Assembly (NCBI RefSeq): GCF_900105805.1
Contig: NZ_LT629788.1
Span: 1 to 64,000 of the forward strand
Reading direction: 5' to 3'
DNA from: Pseudomonas moraviensis
GTDB taxonomy: Bacteria > Pseudomonadota > Gammaproteobacteria > Pseudomonadales > Pseudomonadaceae
Length of the DNA stretch: 64,000 nucleotides
Both the position numbers and the translations under genes were made by a program. Below are positions 51,152-58,310 of the stretch, piece after piece. Positions within the stretch are counted from its first letter, which is position 1. Every line of letters starts with the position of its first letter. The notes beneath the pieces were generated by a model that ran no database searches, had not been told where the DNA came from, and saw nothing but the letters and a program-made list of their open reading frames with translations.

Positions 51152-51826
51152 ATGAGCACCTTGCTGGCCCTGGACACCGCGACTGAAGCTTGCTCCGTTG
51201 CCTTGCTGCATGACGGCAAGGTCACGAGCCATTACGAGGTGATCCCGCGTTTGCACGCGCAGAAGCTGCTGCCGATGATCCAGCAATTGCTCGCCGATGC
51301 GGGCACCACATTGCAAGCGGTCGACGCCATCGCTTTCGGTCGTGGCCCGGGCGCGTTTACCGGTGTGCGGATTGCCATCGGCGTAGTGCAAGGTTTGGCG
51401 TTCGCGCTGGATCGTCCGGTGCTGCCGGTATCCAATCTTGCGGTGTTGGCGCAGCGTGCCTTGCGTGAGCAGGGCGTCAGCCAGGTGGCGGCCGCCATCG
51501 ATGCGCGGATGGATGAGGTTTATTGGGGCTGCTATCGCGAGACGGCGGGGGAGATGCGTCTGGTTGGCGCCGAAGCCGTGCTGCCGCCGGAAGTGGCTGC
51601 GTTGCCGGCCGATGCCAGCGGCGACTGGTTCGGTGCCGGAACCGGTTGGGGTTATGGTGAGCGCATTGCGGTCAATCTGAGCGGCTCCGACGCCGGCATG
51701 TTGCCCCACGCTGAAGATCTGCTGACGCTGGCGCGTTTCGCCTGGGAGCGCGGCGAATCGATCCCGGCGGATGACGCCCAACCGGTTTACCTGCGCGATA
51801 AAGTCGCCACCCCCAAAGCCCGCTGA
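51152..51826 (+). CDS. tsaB: tRNA threonylcarbamoyladenosine biosynthesis protein TsaB
   Basis: 224 residues from 51152 (MSTLLALDTATEACSVALLHDG). TsaB is the inactive ASKHA-fold partner of TsaD in making t6A at position 37 of ANN-decoding tRNAs. Markers: HAQKLLPMIQQLLADAG, the FGRGPGAFTGVRIAIGVVQGLAFALD core, and IDARMDEVYWG. An upstream extension to 51104 is unlikely. The adk-tsaB order matches P. aeruginosa from memory. REP-type repeats follow the stop. Confidence 0.93.
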   Translation: MSTLLALDTATEACSVALLHDGKVTSHYEVIPRLHAQKLLPMIQQLLADAGTTLQAVDAIAFGRGPGAFTGVRIAIGVVQGLAFALDRPVLPVSNLAVLAQRALREQGVSQVAAAIDARMDEVYWGCYRETAGEMRLVGAEAVLPPEVAALPADASGDWFGAGTGWGYGERIAVNLSGSDAGMLPHAEDLLTLARFAWERGESIPADDAQPVYLRDKVATPKAR

Positions 51827-51850
51827 TCTCCGGTCTGTGCTGTTCCCTAT

Positions 51851-51966
51851 GGCGAGGGAGCTTGCTCCCGTTCGGCTGCGCAGCAGTCGCAAACCCTGCA
51901 TTCGCGATTTGACTGATGAATAAACGGGGCCGCTTCGCTGCCCAGCGGGAGCAAGCTCCCTCGCCA
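51851..51966. repeat. Inverted repeat pair of a second REP family
   Basis: GGCGAGGGAGCTTGCTCCCG and its complement lie about 75 bases apart. The arm sequence (GGGAGCTTGCTCCC) differs from the GAGCAGGCTCGC family found elsewhere. It fills most of the 310-base gap after tsaB; the rest shows nothing I can assign beyond the leader of the next gene. Confidence 0.85.
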
Positions 51967-52136
51967 CAAAAGCGCCCGCCGGGTATTCAGTGCCTTATCC
52001 CGAATCCAGTCAATCGTCAGTTTCTACCCCCTCGCTTAAAACCTTTTGCGCTTTCTGTGTTCTAGTTATCACTCGGCGGTTTGCTAAGTCGGTCAAGTGC
52101 CGCTAAATTGCCATCATCGATACCGAGCATGACATT

Positions 52137-52445
52137 ATGCGTATAGACGGCGTTTCCACTCAGTCCTATCCCATCAAGCGCAAGCCGCGCAAAGGCAATG
52201 CGGCGCTGGATGAGTCCGTCGACATCATCGACGGCGAGCTGGAATTCCCGAGCGAAGAGCAGTTGGCAGCCCGTGCTGCCCAAGCTACCGCGCAACGCCT
52301 GAGCAACCTGCCTGCCCGTCAGCAAGACATGATCTACCACCGCGCGATGAAGAAAAGCGTAGCCATGGCCCTGGCCAGCTACCTGAGCACCGCCGGATTT
52401 GTCGACTGGGATGCGGACGTGCTGGGCCTCGATCTGTATATCTGA
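52137..52445 (+). CDS. Conserved hypothetical protein
   Basis: 102 residues: a basic N-terminus (MRIDGVSTQSYPIKRKPRKG), an acidic middle (DESVDIIDGELEFPSEEQLAARAA) and a C-terminal helix pair (IYHRAMKKSVAMALASYLSTAGFVDWD). No signal peptide or membrane helix is present. The stop codon overlaps the start of the DUF72 gene (TGATGG at 52443-52448), which points to co-translation. I know no function; the charge pattern would fit a partner protein or adaptor. Confidence 0.75.
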   Translation: MRIDGVSTQSYPIKRKPRKGNAALDESVDIIDGELEFPSEEQLAARAAQATAQRLSNLPARQQDMIYHRAMKKSVAMALASYLSTAGFVDWDADVLGLDLYI

Positions 52446-53305
52446 TGGATCTGCCTTACTACCTCGGTTGCCCGTCCTGGAGCGAAAATGCCTGGCGCGA
52501 GTATCTGTATCCGGTAGATGCAAAAACCTCCGATTTTCTCGCTCTCTATTGCCAGGTGTTCAACGCCGTCGAAGGCAACACCACCTTCTACGCCAGCCCT
52601 TCGCCAGCCACCGTGCAGCGCTGGGCCGAGATCATGCCGGCGCACTTTCGCTTCACCGCCAAATTCCCCGGCGACATCAGTCACAGTGGCGACTTGCGCG
52701 AGCAACTGACTGCTGCCAAAACCTTCCTGCAATTACTCAAGCCGTTGGGCGAGCGTGTTTCGCCGCTGTGGCTGCAATTGTCGAAAAGCTTTACACCGCA
52801 GCGTCTGCCGGAACTGGTGGCGTTCATCGACGCGCTGGATTGCCCGCTTGCGGTGGAAGTGCGCAATGAGCAGTTCTTCGCCAAGGGCGAGAGCGAGCGC
52901 CTGCTCAATCGCCTGCTGCTGGATCGCGGCGTCGAGCGCATCTGTCTCGACCCGCGTGCGCTGTTCAGTTGCCTGTCGACCGAGTCTTCGGTGATCCACG
53001 CGCAATCGAAAAAGCCACGCGTGCCGACCCGTCCCGCAGCGTTCACGCAGTTTCCGCAGGTGCGCTTCATCGGCCATCCCGAGCTTGAGGCCAACGATGC
53101 GTTTCTCGTGCCGTGGGTGGCGAAAATCGCCGAATGGATCGAAGAGGGCCGCACCCCGTACATCTTCCTGCACACCGCCGACAACCTGTTGGCAGCGAAA
53201 CTCGCGCAACGTTTTCACGCGCAACTGATGCAACGTTTGCCTGGCTTGCCCGCGCTGCCTGAGCTATACAGAGAACCCGCCGTCGAGCAGCTTGGCTTGC
53301 TCTGA
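52445..53305 (+). CDS. DUF72 family protein
   Basis: 286 residues with a TIM-barrel-like DUF72 pattern: LPYYLGCPSWSENAWREYLYP at the start, FNAVEGNTTFYASPSPATVQRWAEIMPAHFRFTAKFP as the core signature, SPLWLQLSKSFTP, and LAVEVRNEQFF. The family is widespread (E. coli YecE) with no settled biochemical role. The start overlaps the preceding gene's stop. A 30-base gap leads to the PEP-mutase-like gene, so the four genes 52137-54867 probably form one operon. Confidence 0.88.
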   Translation: MDLPYYLGCPSWSENAWREYLYPVDAKTSDFLALYCQVFNAVEGNTTFYASPSPATVQRWAEIMPAHFRFTAKFPGDISHSGDLREQLTAAKTFLQLLKPLGERVSPLWLQLSKSFTPQRLPELVAFIDALDCPLAVEVRNEQFFAKGESERLLNRLLLDRGVERICLDPRALFSCLSTESSVIHAQSKKPRVPTRPAAFTQFPQVRFIGHPELEANDAFLVPWVAKIAEWIEEGRTPYIFLHTADNLLAAKLAQRFHAQLMQRLPGLPALPELYREPAVEQLGLL

Positions 53306-53335
53306 GGCGGTTTTTTTCTGCCCGGGAGCCCGTCG

Positions 53336-54172
53336 ATGAACGTCCAAGCCAGTCAGGCGCAACTGCTTAAAGCCCAAGCCTTCAAGGCCCTGCATGATCG
53401 TCAGGAGACTTTCGTGATTCCCAATCCGTGGGACGCCGGTTCGGCGAAGATGCTCGCCAGTCTGGGTTATTCGGCCTTGGCCACCACCAGCGCCGGTTAC
53501 GCGTTCTCCCAAGGCAAGGCGGACGGCGCGTTGAGTCTCGACGAGACCCTGGCCAATGTCCGCGCGATCGTCGCAGCGACTGATCTGCCGGTGGCGGTGG
53601 ATCTGGAAAACGGCTTTGCCGATGACCCGGTCGAGGCTGCGCAGAGTCTTCTGCGCGCAGCCGAGGCGGGGGCGGTGGGTGGTTCGATCGAAGATGCCAC
53701 GGGGCGTCCGGACGCGCCGATCTATTGCTTCGAACACGCCGTGGCGCGCATTGAAGCCGCCGTCGCCGCGGTGCGCACGCTGCCGTTTCCCTTTGTCCTC
53801 ACCGCTCGCGCGGAAAACTACCTGCACGGTAATCCCGACCTCGATGACACCATTCGCCGCTTGCAGGCATTTGCCGCCGCAGGTGCCGACGTTCTTTATG
53901 CGCCGGGTTTGCGCAGCGCCGAAGAAGTGCGCGCAGTGGTGCAGGCCGTGGCGCCGAAACCGGTCAATGTGTTGATGTCTGGCGGTTTGAAACTGACCGT
54001 ACAACAGCTCGAGGAAATGGGCGTACGGCGGATCAGCACCGGATCGGCGCTGGCGCTGGCGGCGTTCGGCGAATTTTTCCGCGCGGCTGAAGAAATCCAG
54101 CAGTCCGGCACGTTTGGCTTCACGTCGCAGTCGATGCCGTACGCCAAGGCCAATCAATTCTTCAAGGACTGA
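53336..54172 (+). CDS. Isocitrate lyase/PEP mutase superfamily protein
   Basis: 278 residues with a PEP mutase/isocitrate lyase (alpha/beta barrel) fold: FVIPNPWDAGSAKMLASLGYSALATTSAGYAFS, metal-binding VAVDLENGFADDP, GSIEDATG, and LTARAENYLHG. The catalytic Cys loop of isocitrate lyases (KKCGH) is absent, so isocitrate lyase activity is unlikely; oxaloacetate or related oxo-acid cleavage is possible. Substrate cannot be decided from sequence. It is followed after two bases by the extensin-like gene. Confidence 0.87.
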   Translation: MNVQASQAQLLKAQAFKALHDRQETFVIPNPWDAGSAKMLASLGYSALATTSAGYAFSQGKADGALSLDETLANVRAIVAATDLPVAVDLENGFADDPVEAAQSLLRAAEAGAVGGSIEDATGRPDAPIYCFEHAVARIEAAVAAVRTLPFPFVLTARAENYLHGNPDLDDTIRRLQAFAAAGADVLYAPGLRSAEEVRAVVQAVAPKPVNVLMSGGLKLTVQQLEEMGVRRISTGSALALAAFGEFFRAAEEIQQSGTFGFTSQSMPYAKANQFFKD

Positions 54173-54174
54173 GC

Positions 54175-54867
54175 ATGGGGCGCTGGCTGTTCTGGTTGGT
54201 GTTGCTGGCGATCGGCGGTGCAGCGGTCAGTGTCTGGCGCGGCTGGCTGGACGTACCAGCGCAGTGGAATCCGTGGGCACCGCTGGACGTAAAAGCCGCG
54301 CCCAACTGGCTGACCGGTTACAAACTCATGCGTCTGCGCAGCGATCCTGAGCTGTGCGCACAGGCGCTGGGCAGCGCGGATCTGCGCGTCAGCCGCCAGG
54401 CCGACAGTCCCGGTGCGAAGTGCCCGCTGATCGGCGCTCTGCGTGTGCAGGGCGGTGAAGTGGCGCTGAGCAGCAGTTTCATCGCCAGCTGCCCGCTGGC
54501 GGTGGCCTACGCGATGTTCGAACACCACACCCTGCAACCGGTCGCGCAATCGGTGTATGGCCAGAAAGTCACGCGTGTCGACCATCTCGGCAGCTTCGCC
54601 TGTCGCAATGTCTACAACCGTGAGAACGGCGCGCTCAGTCGACACGCCAGTGCCGACGCGCTGGACATCGCCGGCTTCCGCCTGGCTGATGGACGCACGA
54701 TCAGCGTGCTCAAGGATTGGCCCAAACAAAATCAGGACGCACAGTTTTTGCGTCAGCTGCGTGGCGGCGCCTGTGAGTCATTCAGTGTGGTGTTGAGCCC
54801 GGATTACAACGCCGCCCATCGCAATCACTTTCATGTCGATGTCGGGCGCTGGAGCGTGTGTCGCTGA
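54175..54867 (+). CDS. Extensin-like C-terminal domain protein (putative cell-wall peptidase fold)
   Basis: 230 residues with an N-terminal membrane anchor (WLFWLVLLAIGGAAVSVW). The extensin-like domain has four or more cysteines and the metal-peptidase-like motifs HASADALDIAGF and NAAHRNHFHVDVGRW, which resemble the zinc ligands of M15/LAS peptidases. It therefore probably acts on peptidoglycan from the periplasmic side, but activity is inferred. It starts two bases after the PEP-mutase-like gene and is the last gene of that operon; the convergent gene ends three bases away. Confidence 0.85.
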   Translation: MGRWLFWLVLLAIGGAAVSVWRGWLDVPAQWNPWAPLDVKAAPNWLTGYKLMRLRSDPELCAQALGSADLRVSRQADSPGAKCPLIGALRVQGGEVALSSSFIASCPLAVAYAMFEHHTLQPVAQSVYGQKVTRVDHLGSFACRNVYNRENGALSRHASADALDIAGFRLADGRTISVLKDWPKQNQDAQFLRQLRGGACESFSVVLSPDYNAAHRNHFHVDVGRWSVCR

Positions 54868-54870
54868 GGG

Positions 54871-55491
54871 TCAGGCGGCGAGGCGCAGGTTCTGCAGAAC
54901 GATCGGGCGAGCCCAGCCGTTGTCGAAGTCCAGGGCCTTCTGCTGCTCGACGATTTCTTCCGGCGGGAACGGTGGGTACGGCTTCTGCAGCAAGTCCAGG
55001 TCGAACTCGGCGATCGGCAGGTACAGCGGGCGTTTTTGCGGAGCGGGGCCTGGCTCAGGCAGCGGCTGGCCATTGTTGATCACGATCGGGCGCACCCAAC
55101 TGCTGTCGAAATCCTGCTGCTCTTGCTGGGCTTTGAGTTCTTCTGGCGGGAACGGTGGGAACGGCTTGTCCAGCAGTTCCATTTCGAATTCAGCGATCGG
55201 CAGGAACAGCGGCTCTGGCGGGCGAACTTCGGTTTCAACCACATCGCACTCGCGCTGGCTGACGATGTGCGCGTGCAGCTCGCTGCCAACGGTCGGTTCT
55301 TCCGGGCTGTTCAGGTCAACCGGTGGAAACGTGCCACAGGCCGGCACCACTTCACTCGTCTGTTCGGCCAGGGCCTGGGCAAAGAAATCCTGCCACAGGT
55401 GACTGACGCCGCTCAGTGCTTGAGTGTTATGACGGCTGAAGTCGCCATGGGGCGAAACGTAGCCAATCGATGTGGGAGGAATGCCTGACAT
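54871..55491 (-). CDS. Conserved hypothetical protein with an internal duplication
   Basis: 206 residues, acidic and proline-rich. Two ~48-residue units are clear duplicates: LFLPIAEFEMELLDKPFPPF with FDSSWVRPIVINN further on, and LYLPIAEFDLDLLQKPYPPF with FDNGWARPIVLQN. The N-terminus (MSGIPPTSIGYVSPHGDFSRHN) has no signal peptide. A single-gene unit, convergent with the extensin-like gene and divergent from rsmJ. It has the look of a Pseudomonas-specific protein; I recognise no function. The repeated PPFPPEE could be a docking motif. Confidence 0.75.
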   Translation of the reverse strand: MSGIPPTSIGYVSPHGDFSRHNTQALSGVSHLWQDFFAQALAEQTSEVVPACGTFPPVDLNSPEEPTVGSELHAHIVSQRECDVVETEVRPPEPLFLPIAEFEMELLDKPFPPFPPEELKAQQEQQDFDSSWVRPIVINNGQPLPEPGPAPQKRPLYLPIAEFDLDLLQKPYPPFPPEEIVEQQKALDFDNGWARPIVLQNLRLAA

Positions 55492-55583
55492 TTTTTTCGG
55501 TTGCCGCTCAGCTCTGGCAAAATGCGCGTTGAATGGTTTATCGGCGGTTTTTGTCGATCCTTAACTTTTTTGAGCGTTTTTTC

Positions 55584-56366
55584 ATGATCGAGTCACCCGC
55601 GGCCTGCCGCATCCATGTCCAGGCCCTCGCCCCGACGTTTCAAGCACAAGCCGAGCACTGGGCCGAACGTCTCGGCTTGCCGCTCGGCGAGGCGGACGGC
55701 GAGTTCGCCTTGCAGGTCGGCGAGCAGGGGTTGCAATTGCAGCAGCTTGGCCCGGACGCCCCGGGCCCGGTGCGGGTCGACTTTGTCGAAGGCGGCGCGG
55801 CGCACCGGCGTTTGTATGGCGGCGGCAGCGGGCAGATGATCGCCAAAGCTGTCGGCATCGCCCAAGGCGTGCGCCCGCGTGTGCTCGATGCCACCGCGGG
55901 GCTGGGCAAGGATGCATTTGTACTGGCCAGTCTGGGTTGTGAAATGAGCCTGATCGAGCGTCAGCCGTTGATCGGCGCGCTGCTCGAGGATGGGCTGGCG
56001 CGGGCGGCGGAAGATTTCGACGTGGCGCCGATCGTCGCGCGGATGAAATTGCTCAAGGGCAACTCCATCGAGGTCATGCGGCATTGGGAAGGGGAGCCGC
56101 CACAGGTGATCTATCTCGATCCGATGTTCCCGCATCGCGAGAAAACCGCGTTGGTGAAAAAGGAAATGCGCCTGTTTCGCCCGCTGGTGGGCGATGATCC
56201 GGATGCACCGGCCCTGCTTGAAGCCGCGCTGGCCCTGGCCACGCACCGGGTAGTCGTCAAACGCCCGCGCAAGGCACCGTGCATCGAAGGGCCGAAACCG
56301 AGCCATGCGCTGGATGGCAAATCGAGCCGGTATGACATTTATCCGAAGAAAGCGCTGAAGCCCTGA
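55584..56366 (+). CDS. rsmJ: 16S rRNA (guanine1516-N2)-methyltransferase
   Basis: 260 residues from the ATG at 55584 (MIESPAACRIHVQALAPTF); the frame is open upstream to 55533 but this start fits the family. RsmJ methylates G1516 of 16S rRNA. SAM-binding motif I is VLDATAGLGKDAFVLASLGC, followed by LIERQPLIGALLEDGL, and the catalytic-type motif IYLDPMFPHREKTALVKKEM. The C-terminal SSRYDIYPKKALK is typical. It is a single gene bounded by a REP pair. Confidence 0.92.
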   Translation: MIESPAACRIHVQALAPTFQAQAEHWAERLGLPLGEADGEFALQVGEQGLQLQQLGPDAPGPVRVDFVEGGAAHRRLYGGGSGQMIAKAVGIAQGVRPRVLDATAGLGKDAFVLASLGCEMSLIERQPLIGALLEDGLARAAEDFDVAPIVARMKLLKGNSIEVMRHWEGEPPQVIYLDPMFPHREKTALVKKEMRLFRPLVGDDPDAPALLEAALALATHRVVVKRPRKAPCIEGPKPSHALDGKSSRYDIYPKKALKP

Positions 56367-56381
56367 GACCGCGTCGCCCCA

Positions 56382-56446
56382 TTCGCGAGCAGGCTCGCTC
56401 CCACAGTTGAAATGCATTCCAATGTGGGAGCGAGCCTGCTCGCGAA
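56382..56446. repeat. Paired REP element
   Basis: Same family and orientation as the element at 8263, with 24-bp arms, between convergent rsmJ and mexL. Confidence 0.9.
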
Positions 56447-56473
56447 GCGGTCTGCACAAGCACCGCAAAACTG

Positions 56474-57109
56474 TCAGGGTTTGTACGCCCTCATAAACAA
56501 CCCCACCACCTCCCTTACGTGGCGCTCCGCCGCCTCACCCGTCAGCGGCTCGCCGCAGCCATAAAGCAAACGGAAATTTCCCGCGCCTTTGATCAGGCAG
56601 AAGAAATGCTCAGCGGCATTGCGTGGCTGGTCGATGCTCAGCGCGCCGCTCGCATGGATCTTCGCCAGCAAACCTTCCATGCCGTTGACCACACGTTCGG
56701 GGCCGGCCTCGAAGAAGATCAGCGACAGTTTCGGGTCCTGGCTGCCCAGCGCCATGATCAAGCGGTGCAGGTTGACTGATTCATCGCTGTTGATCAGTTG
56801 GTGGAAGCCTCGGGCAATGTTCAGCAACACATTTTCCACCGGGATGTTTTCCGGCAACTCGAAGAACAGCGGCGGCAGTTGTTCCTCGCATTTCGCGACG
56901 ACGGCGGCGGAAAACAGCGTCTCCTTGTCGTTGAAATGGCTGTAGACCGTCAGCTTCGACACGCCGGCCTCGCTGGCCACCGCGTCCATGCTGGTATTGG
57001 CGTAGCCATGACAGAGAAACAGGGTTTTCGCCGCGTCGAGGATCGCCTGGCGCTTGGCCAGATCCTTGGGGCGGCCCGGGCCGTTTGGAGCTGAAAGATT
57101 GTTCGACAT
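56474..57109 (-). CDS. mexL: MexL-like TetR repressor of the mexJK efflux operon
   Basis: 211 residues. The TetR helix-turn-helix is AILDAAKTLFLCHGYANTSMDAVASEAGVSKLTVYSHFNDKETLF (~23-68). The C-terminal ligand pocket is helical. It is divergent from an RND adaptor/pump pair as mexL is in P. aeruginosa, where MexL represses both its own gene and mexJK. The 94-base intergenic region holds inverted half-sites that could be its operator. The name rests on synteny as well as sequence type. Confidence 0.82.
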   Translation of the reverse strand: MSNNLSAPNGPGRPKDLAKRQAILDAAKTLFLCHGYANTSMDAVASEAGVSKLTVYSHFNDKETLFSAAVVAKCEEQLPPLFFELPENIPVENVLLNIARGFHQLINSDESVNLHRLIMALGSQDPKLSLIFFEAGPERVVNGMEGLLAKIHASGALSIDQPRNAAEHFFCLIKGAGNFRLLYGCGEPLTGEAAERHVREVVGLFMRAYKP

Positions 57110-57120
57110 TCTTCGCTTTT

Positions 57121-57166
57121 AATACTGGACTGGTGAGTTTGCTATTAATACCATACCCGCCAGTAT
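57121..57166. promoter_or_regulatory. Candidate operator between mexL and mexJ
   Basis: ATACTGG at 57122-57128 and its complement CCAGTAT at 57160-57166 stand as inverted half-sites with TATTAATACCATA between them. They lie in the shared promoter region of divergent mexL and mexJ, where a TetR repressor is expected to bind. Confidence 0.5.
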
Positions 57167-57203
57167 AAATATTCCAAGCCTCATTCGCGAAAGGTCCGTC
57201 ACC

Positions 57204-58304
57204 ATGTTCCGCCATGCGTTGTCCTTTGCCGTGCCAGTCAGTCTGGCGTTCCTGTTATCGGCGTGCGGTCAGGAAGAGGTGACGCAAGTCACCGTGCGAC
57301 CGGCCATGGTGGTGCAACCCGAGCCTTCGGCGCAGGCGATGGAAAGTTATCCGGGCGAGGTTCGCGCCCGTTACGAGCCTGATCTGGCGTTCCGCATCGG
57401 CGGCAAAGTCAGCCGACGACTGGTCGACGAAGGTCAGCGGGTCAAGGCCGATCAGCCCTTGGCCGAACTCGATCCGCAAGACGTACGATTGCAACTGGAG
57501 GCCACCCGCGCGCAGGTCGCCGCCGCCGAGGCCAATCTGAACCTGGTGCGCGCCGAGCGCGATCGCTACAAAACCCTGATGGAGCGGCAGATGGTCAGCC
57601 GCTCGGCCTACGACAACGCGGAAAATCTATACCGCTCCGGCGAAGCCCGCCTTAAACAAATCAAAGCCGAATTCAACGTATCGACCAACCAGGCCAGTTA
57701 CGCGGTGCTGCGTGCGCCACAGGACGGTGTGGTGGCCAAGCGTTCGGTGGAAGTCGGCCAAGTGGTCGCCGCCGGGCAAACCGTGTTCACCCTCGCCACT
57801 GACGGTGAGCGCGAAGTCCTGATCAGCCTGCCGGAGCAAAGCTTCGGCCGCTTCATGGTCGGTCAGCCAGTGACCGTGGAATTATGGGCGCAGCAGAATC
57901 AACGCTTCGCCGGGCAGATCCGCGAGCTGTCGCCATCCGCCGACCCGCGCTCACGCACCTTTGCCGCGCGTATCTCCTTCACCAGCGGCAAAGTCCCGGC
58001 GCAATTGGGGCAGAGCGCCCGGGTGTTCGTGCAAGCGGCCGACAGTGTTTCGCTGTCCATTCCGCTTTCGGCGCTGACCGCTGAGAACGGCGCGACCTAC
58101 GTCTGGGTGGTCAACGGCAACAACACGTTGAAGAAAACCCCGGTGCGGGTCGGCCCGTTCGGCGAGAAAAGCGTGGCAGTCCTCGAAGGCCTGAGCGCCA
58201 GCGACTGGGTGGTGGCCGCCGGCGTCCATGTGTTGCTCGATGGTCAGCAGGTGCGACCGGTGGATCGCTCCAACCGTGTGGTCAATCTGGCGAACAAGGA
58301 GTAA
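57204..58304 (+). CDS. mexJ: MexJ-like RND efflux periplasmic adaptor lipoprotein
   Basis: 366 residues. The signal peptide ends in LLSAC (Cys21), so it is anchored to the inner membrane by lipid. Adaptor features are present: the barrel-sandwich motifs VRARYEPDLAFRIGGKVSRRLVDEGQRV and VLRAPQDGVVAKRSVEVGQVVAAGQ flank an alpha-hairpin (~90-160), followed by beta-barrel and membrane-proximal domains. It bridges the RND pump and an outer-membrane channel. No channel gene follows; P. aeruginosa MexJK also lacks one and borrows OprM or OpmH. It is six bases ahead of mexK. Confidence 0.87.
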   Translation: MFRHALSFAVPVSLAFLLSACGQEEVTQVTVRPAMVVQPEPSAQAMESYPGEVRARYEPDLAFRIGGKVSRRLVDEGQRVKADQPLAELDPQDVRLQLEATRAQVAAAEANLNLVRAERDRYKTLMERQMVSRSAYDNAENLYRSGEARLKQIKAEFNVSTNQASYAVLRAPQDGVVAKRSVEVGQVVAAGQTVFTLATDGEREVLISLPEQSFGRFMVGQPVTVELWAQQNQRFAGQIRELSPSADPRSRTFAARISFTSGKVPAQLGQSARVFVQAADSVSLSIPLSALTAENGATYVWVVNGNNTLKKTPVRVGPFGEKSVAVLEGLSASDWVVAAGVHVLLDGQQVRPVDRSNRVVNLANKE

Positions 58305-58310
58305 GCCCCG

